This document shows positions 10,750 to 21,500 of a DNA stretch of 64,000 bases, piece after piece (the first letter of the stretch is position 1; every line of letters starts with the position of its first letter). Source of the DNA: Eutreptiella sp. 'Long Island Sound 2002' (taxonomy: Eukaryota > Euglenozoa > Euglenophyceae > Eutreptiales > Eutreptiaceae); contig OZ038388.1 in the NCBI GenBank assembly GCA_964036045.1, positions 1,001,501 to 1,065,500 on the forward strand, given 5' to 3'. The notes below the pieces were generated by a model. The model was not told the DNA's origin. It saw nothing but the letters and a program-made list of their open reading frames with translations, and did no database searches. The translations under genes and the position numbers were made by a program.

Positions 10750-11520
10750 GGTCGGGTTCCCGCACACAGAGTTGACTCTCGTGGCGCTCCCGGAGCTGTC
10801 CGTGACCCACCTTGATGCGGTAGGTGTCCTCACCAATCCTGCGGACCACCTCTCCGGGTGTGAACCAGGTTTTGGTGCGGTGGGTGCCCATAGGGCGGGG
10901 TCTGATCACCCACACCGGGTCTCCCACCCTGAACTTCTGCGCTGTCGAGCTCGGGGCGGACTTCTGACGCTCAGCATGCTCCTTCTCGAGCTGCTGGCGG
11001 ATGTCCCGCGCCGTTTGCTCTTGCCGCGCGAAGAATTCCTTGGCATCCATAGCCATGCCATCACCAGACAAGGGGAGTCCCCTACCCAGGGGGTCCCTGC
11101 CGAGCAGAATCTGGTGAGGGGACAAACCGCCCGGAGTGGGGGTGTCATGATGGGCCTTCAGAGCAGGCCACATCTCCTCAAACCAGTTCCGACGTGGATT
11201 GGTGATGTGGATCTTGCGCAGCTTCTCGAACAGCTGCCGCCCAGCCACTTCAGCACGGCCGTTAGACCGGCTGAGATAGGCGACGCTCTTGGCGTGACGT
11301 ATTCCCATGTGGGAACACATAGCCTTGAACCAGCCACCAGTAAACTGGGGCCCTCGGTCACTGCAAATGGTGCGGGGGATGTCAAAGACGGTCAGCCAAT
11401 GACGAATCATCATGACTGCCACTTCCTTGGCAAGCAACCCCTTTTTGCGTGCCGGAACGGCTACAACGTAGCCGCTGTGGCGGTCCACACAGAGAACCAC
11501 ACAGTCAAAAGTTCTCCTTG
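10750..11520 (-). pseudogene. E1 integrase core fragment (frameshifted)
   Basis: This is the third frame of the broken E1 pol. It carries the integrase catalytic core: CVDRHSGYVVAV following the first strand, CSDRGPQFTGGWF with the second catalytic Asp, and RSNGRAEVAGRQLFEKL with the catalytic Glu. A basic SH3-like segment follows (FRVGDPVWVIRPRP, then GEVVRRIGEDTYRIKVGHG). The homologous E3 protein continues into a chromodomain; E1 stops matching after REPDLRG near 10750, where the element is truncated. A frameshift near 11515 separates it from the preceding fragment. Confidence 0.8.
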
Positions 11521-11786
11521 CCAATGTGCACTTCGGGCATGGAAAAGACGTCCATGGCCACGCTCTCGATGGGCTGGTCAGGAACCGGGGTCCATTGGGC
11601 TTCCCCCTTGACGTTCCGGTTGTCGGGATTGCAGGCCTGACAGACCGAGCAACCCTTCCTGACCTTCTTGATGGCGGTGTAGAGAACGATGTGGTCGGTC
11701 TCGAACCGACGCTGCATGTCAAGAGCCTTCTTCTTGACCCCTCGGTGCAGCATGTGGTGGTGCCAAGCTTCACAAAGCTCGAGCAC
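11505..11786 (-). pseudogene. E1 integrase N-terminal zinc-binding fragment
   Basis: This is a second frame of E1 pol lying between two frameshifts (near 11788 and 11515). It has the HHCC integrase zinc-binding pattern (HHHMLHRG, then CSVCQAC) and reaches the first catalytic Asp in SVAMDVFSMPEV. It continues the 11770-15417 product and is continued by the 10750-11520 fragment. Confidence 0.78.
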
Positions 11787-14700
11787 CCATGAACTCCGGT
11801 ACTAGCAGCTTACCATTCCGGTAGAGCTTGCCATCTTCCTCGGTCAGCCCCTTTGGCCACTTCTGCCCGTCGTCAGGGTCGGTCACAGCCCTATACTCGG
11901 CCGCAAAGGCCTCAGACTTGGCGTAATCGTCGGTCCAGTCGTCCTGGAGACAAGATTCCGGGAAGAGGTGCTTGTCGGACTCAGCTCCCTCAGGGGCGAG
12001 TACTCTGACCGCTCTGCTCACCCTCGACGCGAGGGGGGCATCCGCAGCCATGACGACGAAGCATTTAACACCCTCCTCCTCCATCAGGCGCTCAATTTCG
12101 ATGATCTTCTTGGCTTCAGCGGTCTCAGCCTCATCGCCATGGGCAGAGATATCCGTCATGCCCTTGCTGGCGGGATAGGCCCACCTGCTGAGACAGTCCG
12201 CCACGGTGTTATCCTTTCCATGAATATACACAACCGTAAGGTCGAACTTGGCCAGGGTCTCATGCCATCTTGCCCGTCGGGAGGCGGGACCAGAGGGGGT
12301 GTCCACGTGCTCCTTGTGCCACGACTGCAGACTCTGATGGTCGGTGCAGACGGTGACGGGATGGAGGGCTATGTACCCAGCCCATTTTCTGAGAGCCATG
12401 ACGATGGCATACGCCTCCTTTTCACGGGGCGTCGGCGTCCGTCTCTGGCCTTCCGCCAGGACTCGGCTCCAGAAGGCCACGGGCACCTGCCTCCCATCAT
12501 CAAGCACTTGCTCCAACACAGCGCCAACGGCGTAGTCGGAAGCGTCGGTGCGCAGGACGAACCCTCGGTCGGGATCCACGAGGTGCAGACCCACTGCGGA
12601 TAGCAGCGCCTGCTTCATCCCCTCAAAGGCACGGTCGGAATCAGAATCCCAGACCAGAGCCTTCTTGGACCCCTTCTTGGTCTCCTCTCGGTTGCCCTTG
12701 AGCATGGTCGTCATGGGGGCTGCATACTCGGCATACATTTTGATATACCCCGAGTAGTAATTGCAGAACCCCAGATACGCCCGTTGCTCAGAGACCGTTT
12801 TGGGCTTTTCCCAGTGCTCAATCGCAGCCACCTTGCCAGGTATGGGCTTTCCCTGCCCGTTCCCAACTACGTGGCCAGCGAAGACCACCTCGCTTACCGC
12901 AATGGTGGCCTTTTCACTGCTGCCCGTGAGTTTGTGCCGAACCAGGAGGTCCAGCACTCGAGTGACGTCCCTTTCATGTGCCTCCAGGAGCTCCTCGTAG
13001 CTCATACTGGGGTCCCCGGACGCGATGATCACGTCGTCCACGAAGGGGTCCGCACAGTCACGCACCGGCTCAAGCAGGTTCTCCAGCATCCGCTGAAAAG
13101 CCGCATTGCCGTTGGTAACGCCCATGGGCATCACCTTCCACTGGAGAGGTCCAAGTGGGGTGCTCATGGCTGTGCAGGCACGGGACTCCTCGGCGAGAGG
13201 CATCTGATGATAACCATGTTTCAGGTCAATCACCGTGAAGATCCTCTGCCGGTGTTGTTTTTGCAGCATGTCCTCAATGAGGGGAAGCGTATAGCTATCA
13301 TGCTGCGTTTGGGCGTTTAGGCCGCGGTAGTCGACCACGAGCCGCCACTCACCGGCAACCTTCTTGGGGACGACGAAGCACGGAGAGGCCCACTCGGAGT
13401 GGCACGGCCCAAGCCAGCCTCTCTCGATGAAGTCACGGAGGATCTTCTCCATGGCTTCCTTCCTCTCGCCCCTCAGGGCAAACTCCCGGTGTCGATACAC
13501 CCGGGGGTCCTGCTTCAGTCGTATCTTGGCCTCGCCATACGGTCCACGCACCGGTGGGGGAAACACAGGCTTACCGCTGAAGAAGGTATCACCATACTTC
13601 TGCTTCAGCCTGGCCCTCAATGCCTGGATCTTGGGGCAGTCATCGGACTCCGCCTTGGCTTTTCCGGGCACTTGAACCACGGAGCTTACTTCAGGGGTAG
13701 CGACCCCGCTCGGTTTCGGCTCGGGTGGTCTTCCCAGGTGGCCCAAAGGGCCATCTCTGGTCTTGCCTCGGAACAGATCGCCGTAGGTGGGTGGGTTACC
13801 GCCAGGCGGCTCGTCCTGGCTGGACATGTGATCCAGCACCCTCTGAACGAAGGTATTCCCGTCATAGGAGCCGGAGACGATTGAGTCCACTTCCCACCAG
13901 GCTTTGTCCTGGCCTTTGCCCTCACGCTGGTTTCCCCAGTCGTGAAAGGGCTGATCCATATACCCCTGAACCAGATCCAGCTCCTCTTCTGTGAGGGGGT
14001 CTTCCGATTCTTCGATGTCAACAGGAAGAACCGCAAAGCACTGCCTCCATGGCTCTGCTATGATGCGGTTGACACACACGAAGTCCGTGGTGTCGGCCTG
14101 ATCAAGGCCCCCATCCACATAGTGGAATTCCGTTGGCCATCTCTGGGGTGGCATGGGCTGTCCCTTAGCGTCCTGATAGACACTCTCTCCAGCCGGTAGG
14201 ACGACCTTGTTTAAGGTCATGTTGGTCAATGAGGCTACCCAATGTCGGGTACTTTCCTCCTCGGTGCATCCCATAGGAACAACCAGCACTGCCTTGGAGC
14301 GGTCCTTGCGAATCTTCGCTATCGCTCTCGGAATGTCCCATCGAGGGCAATGGATCCACATCAAGCCCTGATGCGGACCCCAGTGCTTCTTCCACGCGGA
14401 GTCCTGGGCGCTCCAGTACTTCTCACAAACCCGCAGATGGGCGAAGGTTCCTGAAGAGAACGCATCCAGGGCCAGATCCGAAGCTCCCAAGTCCGCGACA
14501 ACTCGGCTCGCCACTTCCGGCATTACGCCGTACTCCTGGTTTGCAGGACCAGTTGGCTCAGTGTCCAGCGCGGCCACTTCGAGCTGATTGCGTTCCGGGT
14601 GGATCCATTGGCATTCCACATGGTGCTCAGGTGACGAAAGCCACGAGAGCTGGTCGTCCTGGTACAGGGTCATGGAGGCCTGGGCCGGGAGGACGCCGGA

Positions 14701-15417
14701 GTCCGTCTCCATCATGAAGTCGTACCCAACGATCATGTCCCAGTCCATCTCGGCCTCGTAGAAGCGACCGTGCAGGAGGATTTCCTTGCCGAGGTCTGGG
14801 CGGCTCAGCTCACGATGGTTCACGAACTGCAGCCCAATGGCCGCTTCCTTCGTGCCTCCCACCATGTACTGGCCGTTCGCCACCTTCAGCCTGACAGGTT
14901 TCCGACTGTCGGTCAGACACTCTGGTGGAAGTAGGCCAGCCTTGACCAAGCTGACTTGAGCTCCTGTGTCGACCAACACGTCAAAAACCTTTTGCACTTC
15001 CCCGCATAAGGCACGGAATTTAAGATGCAACTGCCGCTCGCGACCGACACGGCGCACGGCGTGCAAACTCAGGATCTTCGGCCGTTCCAGAAGCTCAACA
15101 AGCGACTGGTGCAGGTCGTGGACAATGGGCTCAGGCTGCCCATCTGCAGCATCCAGCTGCGGTCCGGGTGATCCTCCGATACTCTCGGATAGATCTTGAA
15201 GTACATCAAACACATTCTTGGTCGCGAAGGACGGACGGGTGAAAGGGTTCGTGCCTTCACTTGCCCTCACCCCGCCTCCGCGACTGGGTGCCGGACCGGG
15301 CCTTCCGCCCGCGGCAGTCCCTTTGTGCTTATCGACTCCCGACTGGGATGGTTCGGCGCTTCCCACGTCACCATCCTGCGACCGCCCTAGCTGGGGCCCT
15401 TGGCTGCAGGGGCTCCG
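11770..15417 (-). pseudogene. E1 pol: protease, MTase-like segment, RT, RNase H
   Basis: The frame follows the gag stop (TAG at 15420-15418) without any shift. A GTG at 15366 lies inside it; counting from there, the aspartic protease DTGA is near residue 133 and VGYDFM follows. Around residues 295-390 is a segment aligned with the methyltransferase-like domain of E4, but the catalytic NPPF is replaced (text there: HCPRWDIP). RT follows with RLVVDYRGLN and the catalytic FVDD box, then RNase H with TDASDYAVGAVLEQ and TDHQSLQSWHKEH. The frame ends after LLVPEFMGARAL, where a frameshift near 11788 displaces integrase. Confidence 0.85.
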
Positions 15418-15420
15418 CTA
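15403..15420 (-). promoter_or_regulatory. E1 gag-pol stop, candidate readthrough site
   Basis: TAG-CGG-AGC-CCC on the minus strand. Pol continues in the same frame with no other stop until about 11770. A G/C-rich GCCCC...AAGGGC element directly downstream could form a stem. The context is identical in E2. Confidence 0.55.
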
Positions 15421-15568
15421 GGGGGCGTCGGTTGTGGAAGTAGGGGTGTTCTCCTCCGCATCAACCTCGTTGTTGCCCTTCTTCCTTCCCCCTTTCTTAC
15501 CCTTCTTGTCCTTGTCCTTGTTCTGGTCATTCTGGTTGTTCTCCTTGTTCTTGTTGTCCGACCTGGGG
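15418..15568 (-). pseudogene. E1 gag C-terminal fragment, cut off by E4
   Basis: This is the end of E1 gag left of the E4 insertion: a Lys/Asn/Asp-rich basic tail (NKDKDKKGKK) ending TSTTDAP and a TAG at 15420-15418. The same ending occurs in E2 (63660-63677). The rest of gag lies beyond E4 from 26664. Confidence 0.8.
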
Positions 15569-15574
15569 TCCCAG

Positions 15575-16286
15575 AGTAAGAAAAAGTCACTGCCATGTCT
15601 TTCTTGGAGGGCTTGATCCAGGCTAAGCCCCCCTTAAAACCCTTTGTTGATGCTGAGACAAACTTAAGTGTTTTTATCTCTCTTTTGTTGCCTAAAGTAC
15701 ACTTTCTCAAGGTAACTAGGGTTGTGACCCTAGCCCCCCCCATGAAGTTCACCCCTACCACTCAACTGAGCGGAGGTACCTTCCTTCATGGAGGTCATAC
15801 CAAAATAAATCAGGCATTACATGCTTGTTGGCCTTGGAGGCTAAGCCTAAGTGGTCTCCCACCCCAAGACCCCTATACTCAATTGTATCTACCACTTATT
15901 GTGGTCCTACTTTGTAACTGTTTCTGAATTCAGTTGCTTGGCCAAGTCATTTTCTGTGTGGTCCTGACATCTATGCCCCTCAGTCCTAACCAGCACCATT
16001 TCACCCAAAAGAGTGCACATGAAGTGCCTATTGCAACCTCTGAGGCTAGAGTCTGACCAATTTTCATATAAAACCTTTTGTATTATCCATTTGTGATTGA
16101 ATCTATGTTCATATACCTGCTTTGTCTATCTGCAGCCCTTCTGTGTTACACTGGATTCCAAAACCAATCATTGATTCGATCCACTTTCAGTCCTTGCTCT
16201 ACTTGCTGCTTTGGTTTGGGGTTTACAACTACAAAACCTGCAGGAATACATCAAAAGACCTAGGGCATAATTCAAGGACTTCTTTC
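15575..16286 (+). repeat. E4 5' LTR
   Basis: The LTR begins AGTAAGAAAAAGT and ends ...CTTTC. It is nearly identical to 25952-26663. The termini are not the usual TG...CA; the same unusual AGTAAG start is used by E5. An apparent open frame at 15595-15927 lies in both LTR copies and has no recognisable product. Confidence 0.93.
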
Positions 16287-16298
16287 CGGTAGCAGAGG
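16287..16298 (+). promoter_or_regulatory. E4 primer-binding site (initiator tRNA-Met)
   Basis: CGGTAGCAGAGG immediately follows the LTR. It matches the complement of the eukaryotic initiator tRNA-Met 3' end (TGGTAGCAGAGG) except for the first base. Confidence 0.75.
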
Positions 16299-16368
16299 CA
16301 GTCCCTTGTGACCTTTTGAACCGACCCTGAGATGAAGTGCAGAACAAAAGCTCAACAACAAGTCCATA

Positions 16369-18543
16369 ATGTCCACACCAAGTGTAAGGACCTGGCCTAT
16401 CCGAACTGTCCAAGTACAAATGGGCAGTGTGGTCCACCCAATGAGTGAACCACCACACCGAGCACCACATCACCTCAGTGGCGCATCTGGGTCCCAAGGA
16501 GATCCAGAACGCAGAAGGGCGGAAGAGAGTAAAGGCCTTACCACCGAGGCCTTAGCAGCACACGGTGGAGACAGCTTCAGTCACCTCCACAGACGTGTGG
16601 CTGCTTCAGTATCAAGATCCAATTGTCCAGCTTCATCCTCAACTGCCATTGAAGGACCTGAGGAATATGAGAAGCTGAAGATGAAGATGGATGAGTACAT
16701 CATGCACGAGGAGTACTATAAATCCATCCGTGGGGAAGATGGAGAGGAACCACTGGCTGTACATGGGTCCAGACCACGTACGGATCTAGGGTCCTACGCA
16801 CACTCAGGCCCTCCGTCTACTGCATCCCTGCCAAGACGACTACGACCTGAGTATCCAACCCCAAGGGCTCCCGAAGTGGGCCCAACACGAGTCGAAGAAC
16901 ATCATCCAAGGCCAACCTCTGGTGCCCTGGATCAAACGGCCGAGCTGCTGGCCAAATTCCTGTCTGGATCAGAAGATCCAGATGTGACGGCCTTATCAGA
17001 GGCCATTAAGGCTAAACTGGGTATTGCGGAACCCTTACCCAAGCCTGAGTTCATCTCTCTCTCTCCAGGGCTGAGTACCCTGGCCGAAGATCTCAAGAGA
17101 TCGAGGGTCTCAAGGCTGTTGCCTAAGGTTACCTGCCCCAGCCCCTTTCACCCCCGTGCCAGGACTGTGCCTATGGCGGATCTACAGGACGTGCCTGTCA
17201 CAGAGTGTGAGAGAAGAGGGCTGTCAGCCCTGGCCCCCCTTGCCGGCGTGTCGCCAACAGGCCTATCTCCGGGGGGTGGGAAGACGGGCAGACCAATTGC
17301 CCAGGCGAACATCCAGCTGGAACTGCCGGAGTTCGACCCCAAAAATCTGCCTGAATGGGCAGAAGAATTTGCGGAGTTCCTTTTGTTGACTGGCCAATCC
17401 CATGTGGATGTGGCCACCAAATGTTCACTGCTAAAACGCTCTTGCAAAAAGAAATTTGTGCAAAAACAGGTCAAACAGATTGTGAAAACCTGTTCTACCT
17501 GGGCAGAGGTACTCCTGAGGTTAGGGAAAACATTTCCAGTCTATGAGACTGACCTCAGCGTACGCACACAGATCGAGGAGCTACCTATGCTCCCGGAGTT
17601 TCCATCCGCTGCGCGAATTTCTGAGTATGTGTGCGACTTGGAGTACTTATTTTCGAGGATGAATGTGGGCTCCTACGGAGCCACTGAGCCCCACCTGTGG
17701 CTCATGAGTAAGATCCCCCAGCGTACGTGGGATGATTGCCGCTCCACCTCTGAGAGGAAGAGCAGGACCCACTCGTATGATACACTGGTGGATCTCTTGA
17801 TTGAGCTAGCTCTTGAGAGAGAGAACGACTCCCACATGGAGAAGTTTCTCAAGAAGCATTTGGGACGAGGTGGTACCCCTACCCCCGAACGTGGCGAAGG
17901 GAAGGGGCATAAAAATCCCACTAACACCAACCAGGGAGGCGGTAAAGGGAGGGGCAACCTACGTGCCATGAACGAGGTTCCAACTGATGCAGGCACACCC
18001 CCCCTGTTTTACTGCCGACCTGTCAATGACAAGGGGGGACCTTGTCATGCCTCTGACTGCGATCTTCGCAGTGGCTGTATGCTGCAGATGAAACGTCAGC
18101 AGCATACTAAAGATGGGAAAACTGTGACCCATCAGGACCACTTCAGGTGTACCATCACCTGTGGTTACTGTGGCAAACGTCGTCATTATGAGGACGAATG
18201 CCACATCAAGAAACGCGAGAGTGACAAACTGAAGCGTCAGGAGGCGGAGCGCCAGAAGACCCCGACGCCCGCCAGAAATCCCCCGAGTGGGGATGGAGGT
18301 AAAGGAGGTGGCAAGGGGGGTGGCAAAACTGGACCCCCTAACCCCCAGAGGCGCTCATCAGCGCCCGTTGCTACGCCTACTCCTGCTGCTACACCCGCTC
18401 CTGCCGCAGGTGTCCCCCAGAAGCGCCCCCAAGGGGATAACGCTACCCCTGAGGGGAATAATTCTAAGAAGAGGCGCTTGGCCTGGATGGCCAAGTCCCT
18501 CATGGCTGCAAGAGTGGATGTGAAATTCCCTGATGAGGAATAG
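16369..18543 (+). CDS. gag: E4 gag polyprotein
   Basis: 724 codons from ATG 16369 to TAG 18541-18543. It is the structural particle protein of a Ty3/gypsy element. The first 300 residues are variable. A conserved capsid-like core starts near residue 314 (LELPEFDPKNLPEWAEEF) and aligns with E5 gag. A classical CX2CX4HX4C zinc knuckle (CGYCGKRRHYEDEC) starts at residue 598, followed by a basic Gly/Lys-rich tail. A 37-codon upstream ORF starts at 16332 in another frame. No stop separates the gag and pol frames other than the TAG, so a Gag-Pol fusion by readthrough is the likely mode of pol expression. Confidence 0.92.
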   Translation: MSTPSVRTWPIRTVQVQMGSVVHPMSEPPHRAPHHLSGASGSQGDPERRRAEESKGLTTEALAAHGGDSFSHLHRRVAASVSRSNCPASSSTAIEGPEEYEKLKMKMDEYIMHEEYYKSIRGEDGEEPLAVHGSRPRTDLGSYAHSGPPSTASLPRRLRPEYPTPRAPEVGPTRVEEHHPRPTSGALDQTAELLAKFLSGSEDPDVTALSEAIKAKLGIAEPLPKPEFISLSPGLSTLAEDLKRSRVSRLLPKVTCPSPFHPRARTVPMADLQDVPVTECERRGLSALAPLAGVSPTGLSPGGGKTGRPIAQANIQLELPEFDPKNLPEWAEEFAEFLLLTGQSHVDVATKCSLLKRSCKKKFVQKQVKQIVKTCSTWAEVLLRLGKTFPVYETDLSVRTQIEELPMLPEFPSAARISEYVCDLEYLFSRMNVGSYGATEPHLWLMSKIPQRTWDDCRSTSERKSRTHSYDTLVDLLIELALERENDSHMEKFLKKHLGRGGTPTPERGEGKGHKNPTNTNQGGGKGRGNLRAMNEVPTDAGTPPLFYCRPVNDKGGPCHASDCDLRSGCMLQMKRQQHTKDGKTVTHQDHFRCTITCGYCGKRRHYEDECHIKKRESDKLKRQEAERQKTPTPARNPPSGDGGKGGGKGGGKTGPPNPQRRSSAPVATPTPAATPAPAAGVPQKRPQGDNATPEGNNSKKRRLAWMAKSLMAARVDVKFPDEE

Positions 18544-18567
18544 GGGGGCGGCTCCGAAGAGGAGGAC
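18541..18567 (+). promoter_or_regulatory. E4 gag-pol stop, candidate readthrough site
   Basis: TAG-GGG-GGC-GGC in the same frame as pol. A UAG followed by G is the context used by gammaretroviral readthrough. A short CTCC...GGAG hairpin lies just downstream. The first post-stop residues (GGGSEEEDLVFW) share DLVFW with the equivalent post-stop segment of E5, which suggests this segment is translated. Confidence 0.6.
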
Positions 18568-21500
18568 TTGGTTTTCTGGATCCTCGTGAAAATCGGGGAT
18601 CAGGTTTTTCGAGCAGTGCTTGATACCGGTGCAACACTTTCCATAGTGGCCCGGCGCCTGCTTAAAACTTTCAGGAAGACTAAGACTGTGGCCATAAGAG
18701 TAGGGGATGGGCGTACCATCCATTCCTTGGGGGGGGTCGATGTGACCATATGTCTGGGCGACAAAACCGTGACCCAACACTGCAGAGTGTTGGACACTGA
18801 CGCCTTTGACATTGTCATTGGCACTGACTTTCTAAGAAGAAACCCCCAGGTTAAAATGCTGTCCCTACAGCGTCCTTACTCTTTGCACTGCGACTTTGGC
18901 AGTGGGCTATTCTCCGTTCCTTTGGAGCTGTCAGGACGAAAAGAGTCTGGACTGCGCTACGCAGCCAAGACGAACTATCGTACTGAAAACTACCAACTGG
19001 CCCGTCATGTTCTCGAAAATGGACTGGCGGCCCTTCAGGTAAACCTGGATGAGATCCAGGTGGAATTGTTTGCGAGCCAACAACAGCACATCATGCAGTT
19101 GTACTGCTCGAAACAAATGAACAATGCTTTCCGTTTCTTCTGGAAAGCAATGGGCCTAGCGTATGCTAACCCTCCCTTCTCCCTGCTCGCGAAGGTTCTA
19201 ACCAAGATCGCTTATGAGGGAGGAAGGGTTGTTATGTGCACCCCTGACTGGGGTTGCTCTGGTGAACATGCTTACTGGCGCCGTATGCTTGACCGAATGA
19301 CCGTGGGAAGAGTGCAACTCCCCGACGGCCCCATCTATGTGCCTGAGGACTCAGACACAGCTATGCAGGCCCCTGAGTGGGCCAGTTTCCTGTCCATCAT
19401 CGATGGATCTCTCAATCCTGTACCCCTGTGTGACCTGGACCAGGTGCTACTAAAAGAGGTCATGGCCGAAAATCGTGGCCTGACCCTTTATGATCTCAAA
19501 AATCGATCTCCTGAGCACCTATCTGCCACACTTACAGGGTCTGAGTCTCCTGATGACTATCTGGAACCTGCAGCTGTAAAAGAGGATGCTGACGACCAAC
19601 TGTCTGAGATCGCCAGCACTATTCCCTCTGTTGATCCCAGCTGTGTTGACCTAAAACATAGTGCTTTCCTGGCCCAGCTGTTGCTAGAGGAGGTGGATCT
19701 AGAGTCAACCTCTGAACCCGCTTCCTCTGTTGGGAAACCAGTGCTACACATGCAGCCTGTGCACACAGGTGAACCCGTGGCCCGGAGTACTGATGCTCTG
19801 GCACGGCCTGCTGCTAATAACATGCCATTGTCTGAGCATGACACTCAAGAACTCCGACGGCTGTTGTACCTGAAGGCCGAAGGTATTGAGCGCCAAGAGC
19901 GGCTGCAATACCTCAGACAGACCTGGAAATACTCCATCTGGTCTGAGGAGGACGATGAGTCCTATACGCTGCCTGATCCTGAGATACCTCTAGTGTATTC
20001 TCTACACTATGGGCATGAATGTCCCCCTGAGTGGGACGACGGTACTGTACCTGCCGAAACTGCTGATCGGCATAAAAAGAAAGAACATGGAAAAAGCAAC
20101 CTCCATGCTGAGGAGGATTTCCTTCAGAAAGTCGAGAGTCTTAACCTTGACCCCCGCCTGAAGAAACTGCTTATAACCTATGAGGAGGTGTTCGGCGCCT
20201 TGCCGCCTCCCCTATCTTGTAAAAAACTGGTCCAGATGGACCTGAAATTGAAACCAGAATTTGAAAAGACGCGAGTGAGGCGTCGTCCCTATCCCGCTCC
20301 ACAGGAACAGGTTGAAGAAATCGAGCGCCAGATCCAAGAATGCATTGATGCTGGCCTCGTTGAAGAGTACAAACATGGGGACTATCCCCATCACTGCAGC
20401 CCCTGTTTCCTTGTTGCTAAACCAGGGTCGACTGCTCTACGTCTTGTTGTAGACTATGGTGAGGTCAACAAGAAAACCCAGAACCACTCAGGGAGTATTC
20501 CTAACATGGAAAACACCCTGGAGCGTATTGCCAAATGCAGGTATAAGACCAAAGTGGACAAACGCTCTGGTTTCTGGCAGGTTGAACTAACAGCCGCAGC
20601 TCAGGAGCTGCTTGCCTTTATAACCCCTAAGGGTCGTGTCTTCAAGTGGAAGGTTATGCCTTTCGGGGTGGCTAACGCCCCAGCGCTCTTCCAGGAGCTT
20701 ATGAACAAAATTTTGTACATACTGAGGCGCAGGCCTCTAGTACAAGAGTTGATTTCTCGGGGTGCAGAAATGGAGGCTCACATCGACGACGTGAGTTTGG
20801 GTACTAATACCAAAGAGGACCATGTCCTTCTCCTCCGTGAATTCTTCACTGTCTGTCAAGAAAACCATCTCCGAATCAAACTCGGAAAATGTGAGTTTAT
20901 GAAAGAGGAGATGGAGTATTTGGGTTTCGACGTGGGGTATGGCTGGTGGAAACCAGCCGCGTCTAAGATGCAGCCCCTACAGGACATGCAGATTCGCGAT
21001 GAACCTAAGAAGGGTCTACACGATGTGAGGAGTTTTGTGGGCGCCTGTAATTTCTATCGGCGTCACATCCACAATTTTACTTACTCCTCTGCACCCCTCA
21101 CTGACCTAATCAAGAAAACTACTCCCTGGAGGTGGACCTCCAGAGAGGAAGAGTGTTTCCAGGAGTTGAAGAAGAAGATTGCCTCCTCCAACTGCCTGGG
21201 AGTGCCCCGCCCTGAGGGCGAGATAGTCCTGATCACTGATGCCAGTGATGTAGGGGGGGGAGGTACGATCTATCAATGGCAGGCGCTTAACCCCGCTGAA
21301 CTAACCCACTGCCATTATCGTACTACTGGACTGAACCGTGATGGTTCGTTGAAACATGACTATCCTACCAGTGAGTGGCGACTGGTGCCACTGGGACACT
21401 GGAATTGGAAATGGAACCAAGCGCGTTCCAACTACAGCACCTATGACCAGGAACTCCTGGCCGGTATGTTGGTGCTATCGTCACAGTCCCGACTCCTGGG

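Noticed and set aside
15595-15927. 110-codon protein shared at 15595-15927 and 25972-26304
   Set aside because: It lies inside the two LTR copies of E4, so its conservation reflects LTR identity. No function is recognisable.
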